64,000 nucleotides of DNA from the NCBI GenBank assembly GCA_934663595.1, contig CAKUKM010000008.1, positions 18,124 through 82,123 of the forward strand, written 5' to 3'. The DNA is from an uncultured Clostridia bacterium (lineage in GTDB: Bacteria > Bacillota > Clostridia > Christensenellales > Aristaeellaceae). How positions within the stretch are numbered: the stretch's first letter is position 1; every line of letters begins with the position of its first letter. Shown here one piece after another: positions 15,835-22,777 of this stretch. The position numbers and the translations under genes were made by a program. The notes below the pieces were generated by a model. That model saw nothing but the letters and a program-made list of their open reading frames with translations. It ran no database searches and was not told the DNA's origin.

Positions 15835-16862
15835 AGGAAACGCGGAGGGTCAATCTCTGGCTGCTGATTTCGACGATCACGCTGGGCGGAACGCTGCTGG
15901 CGGCGCTGATTGGCGGTCTGGCGGCGCGGGTTCTGAATATCGCCACGGGAAGCCTCGCGCTGTTGTGGATTCTGTTGGCGGTCGCGCTGATCATCGCGCT
16001 GGTGATGACGGTGGTCACGCGCATGATCCTTTTGCCGATTACGCGGCTGGGCAAGGCGATGCAGCGCGTGGCGGACGGCGATTTTTCTGTGCGCCTCGAG
16101 TGCGGGCGGAACATCGGCGAGGTCGTGGATATTTACCACAATTTCAATCTCATGGCGCGCCAGCTCGGCGCGACGGAGACGCTGCAGAGCGATTTCATCT
16201 CGAACGTATCGCACGAATTCAAAACGCCGATCAACGCGATCGAGGGCTACGCGATGCTGCTGCAGGGCGCGCCCGCGGCCGAGGCGGACAAGTGTGTGGA
16301 AAAAATCCTCCTGAATACGCGAAGGCTTTCCGATCTGGTGGGCAGCATACTGCTGCTTTCCAAGGTGCAGAACCACGCGCTGCCGCTGAAGCGAAACGAA
16401 TACCGGCTGGACGAGCAGATTCGCCAGTCGATCGTGCTGCTCGAGCCGGACTGGGGCAAAAAGGAAAACGAGTTCGACGTGAGCCTCGACGAAATTTCGA
16501 TCTGCGCAAACGAGGCGCTGATGCTGCACGTGTGGAACAATCTGATCGGCAACGCGATCAAATTCGGCCCGGAGCGTGGCCTGATTCGGATGCGGCTGCG
16601 CCGGAGCGCGGGTAAAATCGCATTCACCATCGAGGACAGCGGCCCCGGCATTCCGGAGGACGAGCAGACGCTGATCTTCGGCAAATTCTATCAGGGCGAT
16701 ACGTCGCACAAATCGGAGGGAAACGGCCTGGGGCTCGCGCTGGTGAAGCGCATATTGCTGATTGAAAACGGCGAAATCGCCGTCGAAAACCTGCCCGTCT
16801 GCGGCTGCCGCTTCACGGTAACGCTGCCGGACGCATCGGCGGGAAGAGAAAGAAACGCGTAA
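15831..16862 (+). CDS. Sensor histidine kinase
   Basis: 343 residues, overlapping the regulator gene by ATGA. Two transmembrane helices (about residues 9-33 and 42-66) enclose almost no extracellular loop, so it may sense a membrane-borne or intramembrane signal. Then come HAMP (LLPITRLGKAMQRVADGDFSVRL), HisKA with the phospho-His in FISNVSHEFKTPINAIEG near residue 127, and HATPase (N box LIGNAIKFG, G1 DSGPGIP, G2 GNGLGLALV). A complete kinase of the intramembrane-sensing type. Confidence 0.92.
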   Translation: MKETRRVNLWLLISTITLGGTLLAALIGGLAARVLNIATGSLALLWILLAVALIIALVMTVVTRMILLPITRLGKAMQRVADGDFSVRLECGRNIGEVVDIYHNFNLMARQLGATETLQSDFISNVSHEFKTPINAIEGYAMLLQGAPAAEADKCVEKILLNTRRLSDLVGSILLLSKVQNHALPLKRNEYRLDEQIRQSIVLLEPDWGKKENEFDVSLDEISICANEALMLHVWNNLIGNAIKFGPERGLIRMRLRRSAGKIAFTIEDSGPGIPEDEQTLIFGKFYQGDTSHKSEGNGLGLALVKRILLIENGEIAVENLPVCGCRFTVTLPDASAGRERNA

Positions 16863-16957
16863 TGGCGCAGCGATAAGCCCGGCGCGCCGCCAAACAAGGA
16901 GAACGTCCTGGAGAATGGGGAGACGAGATCCGGCAAGCGTGGAAAGCCCGTTAAAAG

Positions 16958-17006
16958 CTGCAATGGGGTTGCCGCACTTTGTTTTAGTGGGACAATCCCG
17001 CTGCAG
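16958..17006. terminator. Imperfect 20-bp inverted repeat, probable terminator or decayed repeat
   Basis: Arms 16958-16977 and 16987-17006 pair with several G-U pairs and a few mismatches around a T-rich loop. It lies in the 172-bp gap between the kinase and a convergent acetyltransferase; nothing else recognisable is in that gap. Confidence 0.4.
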
Positions 17007-17034
17007 TTTAATGTATCATTGAGTTTATGCCGCT

Positions 17035-17583
17035 TTATATGTTCCCGCTCTGCACTGTGCCCAGATAATCCTCTTTGGTAATCATCATGTGGAGAAAACC
17101 GTCTTTCACCCCTGATTCCTTAAAGCCTGCCTTGCGATGGGTTTCCCAAGCGGCAATTTCGTTCCGGGCAACCGCGAAGTCGTTATGGATTCTGGAGATG
17201 CCGCAAGCGCGGAAGGCGTGATCCAGCATCAGCTTCAGGGCGGGAACGGCATACCCCTTCCCTCGGAAGGGGGCATAAAGCACGATGCCCATATCCCACC
17301 AATCCTTTTCGGGAGCATAGTGGAAGTTCACATCGCCGATCCATGCGCCGTCGGAGCTGCGCCTGATATAAGCATAGAAGCGCTCCGGCTCATTGCCTAT
17401 CCATCGATCGTACCAATCGGCAAGAACCTCGTCCGGGCAGTCGATGCAGCCGGTGTCCCGATGGTATCCTTCATAGTCAACATCCCAGCCCGCATTGTAG
17501 GACATCGTCTCCGGGTCAGACATCATCCGTTGATAGAACCAAAGATCTTCCGGTTTGGGAACGTATAATTCAAGCTTTTCCAT
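17035..17583 (-). CDS. GNAT-family N-acetyltransferase
   Basis: 182 residues from the ATG at 17583 (AAGGAGTG upstream). RimJ/RimL-like layout: an N-terminal segment MEKLELYVPKPEDLWFYQRMM, acceptor loop, and the acetyl-CoA P-loop region FRGKGYAVPALKLMLDHAF near residue 120, followed by the AWETHRKAGFKESG helix typical of the group. The substrate is unknown; this type acetylates ribosomal proteins, antibiotics or small amines. Codon use looks less GC-rich than its neighbours. A promoter-like repeat shared with the next gene lies upstream. Confidence 0.82.
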   Translation of the reverse strand: MEKLELYVPKPEDLWFYQRMMSDPETMSYNAGWDVDYEGYHRDTGCIDCPDEVLADWYDRWIGNEPERFYAYIRRSSDGAWIGDVNFHYAPEKDWWDMGIVLYAPFRGKGYAVPALKLMLDHAFRACGISRIHNDFAVARNEIAAWETHRKAGFKESGVKDGFLHMMITKEDYLGTVQSGNI

Positions 17584-17630
17584 AGATTTCACTCCTTGAT
17601 CTTCCTTCCGGATAACCGACGCCTGCTGGA

Positions 17631-17692
17631 ATTTCGCCCGCTTGTTCCATTGTATCTCGGAACGAAAAAAGTCAAGCGACGGGCGATTTGCC
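17631..17692 (-). promoter_or_regulatory. Promoter-like repeat, copy A
   Basis: This 62-bp segment is nearly the same as 18201-18261. On the minus strand it has TTGACT (17675-17670) and TACAAT (17654-17649) 15 bp apart, flanked by partial inverted arms AAATCGCCCG and CGGGCGAAAT. It lies upstream of the acetyltransferase. Confidence 0.5.
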
Positions 17693-17702
17693 GTTTTCGC
17701 AT

Positions 17703-18179
17703 TTAGATAAAGGATTCGACGATATAGATTCTGTGATTGGCTGTGTCCTGCCAGACGATGATTTCGTCCATGCGGTTTTTGCTGTCGTACCACCAGCGTC
17801 CGCCCTCCAGACTCGGCCGATCGGATTCGGGAACTTCCAATTCATCCAGATATTCGTTCAGCGCCCATGAGCAGGCAAGACCGTGAATTGTATTCGGGCA
17901 CGAATCCGTCCAGGGAAGCATCTGCGCAAAGGAATCCCTGCCGGAGCGCGAGGCGAAGACGTGATACCGAATGCCATCGCCATGAAAGCTCGCGCCGCTG
18001 TCCATTTGGAAGAGCTCGCAGACGTCGCTGTCAAGAGGAAGCCCGACGCCCCAGTTTGCGCTCAATGCGACGGAATAACCCCGGTTGCCGCCGAACCGAA
18101 GAAAAACATAGAGAATTGCAGCGATGAACAGAATTATGGCGATGCATATCGCCGCAACCATCCGGATTCTCTTTTTCAT
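17703..18179 (-). CDS. Hypothetical protein with N-terminal membrane anchor
   Basis: 158 residues, start at 18179 with AAGGAG upstream. Residues 7-28 (VAAICIAIILFIAAILYVFLRF) form a transmembrane helix or uncleaved signal anchor behind a KKR start, so the remaining 125 residues are predicted to be outside the cell. No recognisable motif; the C-terminus has DEIIVWQDTANHRIYIVES, a beta-hairpin-like end. Base composition is lower in GC than neighbouring housekeeping genes. Function unknown. Confidence 0.65.
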   Translation of the reverse strand: MKKRIRMVAAICIAIILFIAAILYVFLRFGGNRGYSVALSANWGVGLPLDSDVCELFQMDSGASFHGDGIRYHVFASRSGRDSFAQMLPWTDSCPNTIHGLACSWALNEYLDELEVPESDRPSLEGGRWWYDSKNRMDEIIVWQDTANHRIYIVESFI

Positions 18180-18200
18180 GCAGGAAAGCTCCTTAATACA

Positions 18201-18261
18201 ATTTCGCCCGTTTGTTCCATTGTATACTAGATCGAAAAAAAGTCAAGCCGGGCGATTTGCC
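18201..18261 (-). promoter_or_regulatory. Promoter-like repeat, copy B
   Basis: Partner of the segment at 17631-17692. On the minus strand TTGACT (18246-18241) and TACAAT (18224-18219) are 16 bp apart, within the same flanking AAATCGCCCG/CGGGCGAAAT arms. It precedes the membrane-anchored hypothetical gene. Confidence 0.5.
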
Positions 18262-18351
18262 TTTGCGCGGAAGCGAAAAACAGGATGAAATTCGCGCTGA
18301 GCTGTGCTATACTATAGGGGAGCTATCATTTATACAGATCGGAGCCTGATC

Positions 18352-18810
18352 ATGATCAAGGTGCTTTTTGTTTGCCACGGCAACATTTGCCGGTCGCCGA
18401 TGGCGGAGAATGTGTTTCGCGATTGCGCCCGGCGCGCGGGAATCGAGGCGTTTGCCGATTCCGCGGCGGTGAGCGCCGAGGAACTGGGAAACGGCATTTA
18501 TCCGGCCGCGCGGGAGAAGCTTCGGCGCGAGGGCGTTTCCATTCAGATGCATCGCGCGCGGCTGCTGACGCGGGCGGATTACGCCACGTTCGACCGGATA
18601 CTGGGCATGGATCGGGCGAATCTGCGCGCCATGCTGCGCATTTTGGGCGGCGATCCGGAGGGCAAGGTCGGTCTGCTCATGGAGTGCGCCGGGCGGACGG
18701 GCGACGTGGCCGATCCATGGTACACGGGCGATTTTGATCGCGCGTACGCCGATATTCTCGCGGGCTGCGAGGGGCTGATTTCAGAATTGAAAGAGGGAAA
18801 CAGACGATGA
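18352..18810 (+). CDS. Low-molecular-weight protein tyrosine/arginine phosphatase
   Basis: 152 residues. The P-loop CHGNICRS (C-x5-R-S, residues 8-15) at the N-terminus and the general-acid motif DPWYTGDF near residue 120 define the family. The protein dephosphorylates phosphotyrosine or phosphoarginine. The start at 18352 follows GGAG; a TATACT -10-like box lies at 18308-18313. The 3' end overlaps cinA by ATGA, indicating co-translation. Confidence 0.9.
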   Translation: MIKVLFVCHGNICRSPMAENVFRDCARRAGIEAFADSAAVSAEELGNGIYPAAREKLRREGVSIQMHRARLLTRADYATFDRILGMDRANLRAMLRILGGDPEGKVGLLMECAGRTGDVADPWYTGDFDRAYADILAGCEGLISELKEGNRR

Positions 18811-20036
18811 TTGCGGAAATTCTGTCGGTGGGAACCGAGCTTTTGATGGGACAGATCGCCAATACCGACGCGCAGTATATCTCGCGCCGGCTTTCGGAGC
18901 TGGGGATTACGATTTACCGCCAGGTGACGGTGGGCGACAATCCCGCGCGCGTGAAGGAGGCGATTCGCCAGGCGCTCACCCGGTGCGATATCGTGATCAC
19001 GACCGGCGGTCTGGGGCCGACGGAGGACGACCTGACCAAGGAAATGGTCGCGGAGGTTTTGAATCGCGAAATGGCGCTGGACGAGGAAAGCCTGAACCGG
19101 ATTACGGCCTATATGCAGCGCATCGGCCGCGAAATGACCCGGAATAATTTAAAGCAGGCGATGTTTCCGGACGGCGCGATCATCATGCCGAACCAGTGCG
19201 GCACCGCGCCCGGCTGCATCGTGACCGAGGGAGAAAAGACGGTCGCGGTACTGCCCGGCCCGCCGCACGAGCTGAAGGACATGTTCGATCGCGAGCTTGC
19301 GCCGTATCTGGCGAAGAGAAGCGGCGTGGTGATTGAATCCAGATTCCTGCATGAATTCGGAATCGGCGAATCGATGCTGGAAACGCGGCTGCTCGACCTG
19401 TTCCACACGGAAAACCCGACGCTTGCGCTGTATTGCGGCGCGGGCGAGGTCATGGCGCGCATTACGGCGCGCGCGGAGGATCGCGAAAGCGCGATTCGCC
19501 TGATCGAGCCGCTGGAGAAGGAGATTCGCGCGCGGCTGGGCGACGCGGTGTACGGTCTCGGCGTGGATTACGATTTGCCGCATGCGGTTTACGATCTGCT
19601 TCGCGCGCGCGGCGAGACGGTCTGCTTTGCCGAAAGCCTGACCGGCGGGCGCATTGCGGCGAGCGTCGTGGATTGCCCCGGCGCGAGCGAGGTACTGAAG
19701 GAGTCCTACGTCACCTATTGCGATTCGGCGAAGGCGCGCGTGCTGGGCGTTTCGGAGGAGACGCTGGCAAAATGCACGGCCGTGAGCGCCGAATGCGCGC
19801 GCGAAATGGCCGAGGGCGCGCGGAAAAGGAGCGGCGCGGACTGGGGCGTTTCGGCCACCGGCTATGCCGGCCCTGACGGCGGAGACGACGCGCACCCGGT
19901 GGGCACGGTGTTCATCGGCGTGTCCGGGCGGGATGGAACGGAGGCGTTTGAATTCCATTTCATCGGCAGCCGCGACTGGGTGCGCACGCTGGCGAAGTCG
20001 AACGCGCTGAACCGGCTGAGGCTGAAATTAAAGTAA
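18807..20036 (+). CDS. cinA: CinA-family competence/damage-inducible protein
   Basis: 409 residues. The N-terminal molybdopterin-binding-like domain (LSVGTELLMGQIANTDAQYI near residue 7, ITTGGLGPTEDDLT near 65) is followed by the C-terminal CinA/PncC deamidase domain (CFAESLTGGRIAASVVDCPG near 275, GVSATGYAGPDGG near 350). Full length for the two-domain form, which links ADP-ribose pyrophosphatase and NMN deamidase functions in the pyridine nucleotide cycle. A strong terminator follows. Confidence 0.94.
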   Translation: MIAEILSVGTELLMGQIANTDAQYISRRLSELGITIYRQVTVGDNPARVKEAIRQALTRCDIVITTGGLGPTEDDLTKEMVAEVLNREMALDEESLNRITAYMQRIGREMTRNNLKQAMFPDGAIIMPNQCGTAPGCIVTEGEKTVAVLPGPPHELKDMFDRELAPYLAKRSGVVIESRFLHEFGIGESMLETRLLDLFHTENPTLALYCGAGEVMARITARAEDRESAIRLIEPLEKEIRARLGDAVYGLGVDYDLPHAVYDLLRARGETVCFAESLTGGRIAASVVDCPGASEVLKESYVTYCDSAKARVLGVSEETLAKCTAVSAECAREMAEGARKRSGADWGVSATGYAGPDGGDDAHPVGTVFIGVSGRDGTEAFEFHFIGSRDWVRTLAKSNALNRLRLKLK

Positions 20037-20041
20037 AAAGA

Positions 20042-20081
20042 GCGCGGGAACGCCCTGAATCGGGGTTCCCGCGCGTTTTTT
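20042..20081. terminator. Bidirectional intrinsic terminator
   Basis: A 10-bp stem (20042-20051 with 20065-20074) followed by T6 on the plus strand, and by a T-rich run on the minus strand. It serves both cinA and the convergent acetyltransferase gene, whose stop codon starts at 20083. Confidence 0.85.
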
Positions 20082-20866
20082 CAGGAATTCAGCGTTTCGG
20101 AAAAGCTCTGGAGCAGGATCTCCCGAGGGATTTCCTGATGCATGTAAATCTGCAGCATGCCCTTGGGCGTGAGCTTGTAGCCGGTCAGCTCGGCGCTGTG
20201 CGCGGCGATGGCCCGGGCCTCGACGTTGATGTGATCCCGAAACGGAATCAGGCGCACGAAGCACTCGCCGGAATAATAGCTCGGGAGCTTCGCCCACATT
20301 TTTTCCTCCGCCGCGGCGCACGCGCGGAATACCAGCGCGCGCAGCGATAAAAACAGCTCCGCAATCTCCGCGGGACAGCCTTCCAAATGGGCGCAAATCG
20401 CCTCGTTCATGGGAACGCTCCTTTCGGCGCGCTGCATATACAGAAGCGGATAGGGATTGCCCTGCTCGTCGCGCTCGGTTCGGCCGCAGACCTCAAAGCC
20501 CATGTGCCAGTAAAAGCCGATCGCCTGAGGGTTCTGTTCGTTCACGGTGAGCCGCGCAATACCATAGCGGCGGATTCCATATTCCAAAAGCCGCCGGCCG
20601 AGCCCGTTTCCGCGCGCATCGGCGGCGAGAAACAGCATCTCCAGCCGATCGCCCTCGACGCCCATGAAGCCGATTGCGCGGCCCGATTCATCCTCGGCGA
20701 CGACGAGCTGCGCCACGGCGTTCAGCGTCTGCGGAACGTATTTGCGGATTTCCTGAATTTCCGCTTCGGACAGAAACAGATGCGTCGCGCGAACGGAATC
20801 CTCCCAGACCGCGAGAAGCGCCTGAATCAGAAGCGGCGTTCTTTCCCGAACGGCACAAATGCGCAT
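20081..20866 (-). CDS. Fusion of GNAT acetyltransferase and DUF1801 (YdhG-like) domain
   Basis: 261 residues with two domains. Residues 1-150 are a GNAT acetyltransferase: the acetyl-CoA loop DARGNGLGRRLLEYGIRRYG near residue 82 and NEQNPQAIGFYWHMGF near 110. Residues 153-261 resemble DUF1801/YdhG (MWAKLPSYYSG, FRDHINVEA, a C-terminal helix), a small SCP2-like or iron-chaperone-type fold. No frameshift separates them, so this is a real fusion. The start has no clear ribosome-binding site but sits four bases after the DUF6440 stop, suggesting coupling. Confidence 0.75.
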   Translation of the reverse strand: MRICAVRERTPLLIQALLAVWEDSVRATHLFLSEAEIQEIRKYVPQTLNAVAQLVVAEDESGRAIGFMGVEGDRLEMLFLAADARGNGLGRRLLEYGIRRYGIARLTVNEQNPQAIGFYWHMGFEVCGRTERDEQGNPYPLLYMQRAERSVPMNEAICAHLEGCPAEIAELFLSLRALVFRACAAAEEKMWAKLPSYYSGECFVRLIPFRDHINVEARAIAAHSAELTGYKLTPKGMLQIYMHQEIPREILLQSFSETLNS

Positions 20867-20870
20867 GGAT

Positions 20871-21044
20871 TTACGGCTTTACCGGCGTGACGACCGGGTG
20901 GCCGTCCTTGTCCAGGAGCGGCGTAAGTCCGCCGGCGTTGCCGCTGGCGTGGAAAAGGTAGTTTACACCGGTTTCCCGGTCGACCCAGATTTCCGTAACG
21001 GTGAGAGTGCCCTGCGAATAAACCTCTTCAAATCGCTTGTCCAT
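20871..21044 (-). CDS. DUF6440-like small protein
   Basis: 57 residues from the ATG at 21044, with AGGAGG eight bases upstream: MDKRFEEVYSQGTLTVTEIW, then DRETGVNYLF, and GGLTPLLDKDGHPV. The R-F-E start, the TGVNYLF strand and the GLTPLLDxxGxP end are the pattern of a widespread small Firmicute protein family (DUF6440) whose function is unknown. It is in a minus-strand run: pseudouridine synthase, holin-like protein, this gene, GNAT fusion. Confidence 0.75.
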   Translation of the reverse strand: MDKRFEEVYSQGTLTVTEIWVDRETGVNYLFHASGNAGGLTPLLDKDGHPVVTPVKP

Positions 21045-21062
21045 TGTATTTCCTCCTTTTAT

Positions 21063-21431
21063 TTATCGGCTGCCGACGATGGCGCAGATGGTGTTGATCA
21101 AAACGGCGGTGAGAACGGCGTAGAGCAGGCCCGAAACGGCGAAGCCCTCGACGAAATGGGCGCAGACGTAAATCAGCGCGACATCGATCACCAGCCCGAA
21201 CAGACCGAGCGTCAGACAGCCGATCGGCGCGGACAGCAGCCTGAGAATCGGCCGCACCAGCAAATGCGCCGCGCCCAGCAGCACGCCCACCGTCAGCCAC
21301 GGGCGCAGCAGAGAAAGCGTGGCTTCCGTCCATGCGCCGGGCAGAACCAGATCGCCCACGAGCACGCCGCAGGTGGGCACGGCGAGCACGCAGCAGAGAA
21401 ACACCAGAAAGGGACTTTTGCGTCGTTTCAT
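21063..21431 (-). CDS. Phage holin-4-like integral membrane protein
   Basis: 122 residues from the ATG at 21431 (GGAGGAAATGC upstream), with four hydrophobic helices: FLVFLCCVLAVPTCGVLVG, WLTVGVLLGAAHLLV, APIGCLTLGLFGLVIDVALI and a C-terminal GLLYAVLTAVLINTICAIV. The pattern is that of the small four-helix family annotated as phage holin family 4 (PF04020-type), a chromosomal membrane protein of unknown role and not evidence of a prophage. It lies 18 bp upstream of the DUF6440 gene. Confidence 0.75.
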   Translation of the reverse strand: MKRRKSPFLVFLCCVLAVPTCGVLVGDLVLPGAWTEATLSLLRPWLTVGVLLGAAHLLVRPILRLLSAPIGCLTLGLFGLVIDVALIYVCAHFVEGFAVSGLLYAVLTAVLINTICAIVGSR

Positions 21432-21456
21432 GCATTTCCTCCGGATTCGAATTTTT

Positions 21457-22194
21457 TTAAACCTGCGCGCATTCGATGGAGGCGATTTCAGCTTCAAATT
21501 CGCGCCAGACGCCCGCGATCGGCGGCGGGGCGAGGAACGAGAGCGTCTCGTCCTTCGTCGGGTGCCTGAACGCCAGGCGATACGCCCACAGCGCGATCTG
21601 CTGGCCCGGACGGCCGCCGCCATAGCGCGCGTCGCCCCACAGCGGAAGGCCCGCCGCGGCGTGCTGCACGCGAATCTGGTGCGCGCGGCCGGTATACAGC
21701 GTCGCCCGCGTGAGCGTCAGGCCGTTTTTGAATGCGATCGGCTCGGTGGTCAGCTGCGCGCGCTTCGCGCCGGGCGTGCCCTCGGCAACGGCCCGCACGG
21801 TGAATTTCTGGCGGCCGGTTTCGGCCTTCAGAAGGTAATTCGTGAGCGTCCGCGCCTCCTTCAGCTCGCCCTGCAGCACCGCGAGATATTGCCGGCTCTG
21901 ATCATGCCGCGCGAACGCCTCCGAAAGGCGCGCTGCCGCCTTCGACGTGCGCGCAAATACCATCACGCCGCCGACCGGGCGGTCCAGCCGGTGCACCAGC
22001 CCCATATAAACGTTGCCGGGCTTCTGGTATTTATTCCCGATATGGCGCTTGAGTATGCTTAAAAGATCGTCGTCGCCGGAAGCGTCCGCCTGCGTGGGCA
22101 GATTCGCCGGCTTGACCACGACCAGCAGATGATTGTCCTCGTACAGCACGGGCACCAAAAAGCGCCCGGCGGAAATGGTTTCTATCGTATTCAT
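21457..22194 (-). CDS. RluA/RluD-family pseudouridine synthase
   Basis: 245 residues, isomerising uridine to pseudouridine in rRNA or tRNA. The catalytic Asp is in GLVHRLDRPVGGVMVF near residue 70; the RIMRVQHA-type strand is present as HQIRVQHAAAGLPLWGDARYG near 180. The N-terminus starts directly in the catalytic domain, so the S4 RNA-binding domain is absent. The ATG at 22194 has no Shine-Dalgarno; it lies at the predicted transcription start of a good promoter, so the mRNA is likely leaderless. Confidence 0.88.
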   Translation of the reverse strand: MNTIETISAGRFLVPVLYEDNHLLVVVKPANLPTQADASGDDDLLSILKRHIGNKYQKPGNVYMGLVHRLDRPVGGVMVFARTSKAAARLSEAFARHDQSRQYLAVLQGELKEARTLTNYLLKAETGRQKFTVRAVAEGTPGAKRAQLTTEPIAFKNGLTLTRATLYTGRAHQIRVQHAAAGLPLWGDARYGGGRPGQQIALWAYRLAFRHPTKDETLSFLAPPPIAGVWREFEAEIASIECAQV

Positions 22195-22200
22195 GGTTCT

Positions 22201-22229
22201 ATTATGCGTGCTTTTCCGGGTCTTGTCAA
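22201..22229 (-). promoter_or_regulatory. Promoter of the pseudouridine synthase gene, likely leaderless
   Basis: On the minus strand TTGACA (22229-22224), 17-bp spacer, CATAAT (22206-22201). Only six bases separate the -10 box from the ATG (22194), so transcription should begin at or next to the start codon. Confidence 0.7.
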
Positions 22230-22251
22230 GATGCGAAAAATGCGGTATCAT
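22223..22251 (+). promoter_or_regulatory. Divergent promoter of the GNAT/addA unit, sharing its -35 box
   Basis: TTGTCA (22223-22228), 17-bp spacer, TATCAT (22246-22251). The seven bases TTGTCAA read as a -35 box on both strands, so two divergent promoters use one element. Confidence 0.6.
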
Positions 22252-22274
22252 GATTCTGATCGGGGGGAAGAGAA

Positions 22275-22775
22275 ATGATTGCGATTCGGCAGATGCGGGA
22301 GACGGATGCGGAGGTTTTCGCCCGCGGGGAATGCGCGCAGGGCTGGCACTCGAGCGAGGACAAACTCAGAATGCGCCTGCGCGATCAGGCGGCGGGAAGG
22401 TGCGTGCCGCTGGTCGCGGAGCTGAACGGCGAGCCGGCGGGGTATCTGAGCGTGTATTTTTCCGCGGAGCACGGGCCGTTTCGCGATCAGGGAATTCCCG
22501 AGCTGGTGGATTTTGCGGTGTTGGAAAAATTCCGCCGGCGCGGCGTGGGCAGCGCGCTGATGGACGCGGCGGAGGAATTGGCGTTTGCGCGGTCGCGCGT
22601 GATATCGATCGGCGTGGGGCTGCATGCGGGCTATGGCAGCGCGCAGCGGATGTATGTCCGGCGCGGCTATATTCCGGATGGCAGCGGCGTGTGGTTTGAG
22701 GACGCGCCGGCGAAGCCGTACGCCCCGTGCGTCAACGGCGACGATCTCGTATTGTATTTTTCCAGGGAGCGATGA
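22275..22775 (+). CDS. GNAT-family N-acetyltransferase
   Basis: 166 residues, GGGGGGAAGAG upstream of the ATG at 22275. The acetyl-CoA-binding segment is LEKFRRRGVGSALMDAAEELA near residue 87, and GYGSAQRMYVRRGYIPDG near 120 is the characteristic end of the fold. The product lacks other domains; substrate unknown. Its stop overlaps the start region of addA, so they are co-transcribed from the shared-(-35) divergent promoter. Confidence 0.83.
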   Translation: MIAIRQMRETDAEVFARGECAQGWHSSEDKLRMRLRDQAAGRCVPLVAELNGEPAGYLSVYFSAEHGPFRDQGIPELVDFAVLEKFRRRGVGSALMDAAEELAFARSRVISIGVGLHAGYGSAQRMYVRRGYIPDGSGVWFEDAPAKPYAPCVNGDDLVLYFSRER

Positions 22776-22777
22776 AT

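Noticed and set aside
20871..20961. Plus-strand frames covering 20387-20961 and 20859-21569.
   Set aside because: They run antisense to the GNAT fusion, DUF6440 and holin-like genes, which have good starts and recognisable sequences.
21063..21431. Holin-family protein as evidence of a prophage.
   Set aside because: No phage structural, lysis or integrase genes nearby; this four-helix family is a common chromosomal membrane protein.
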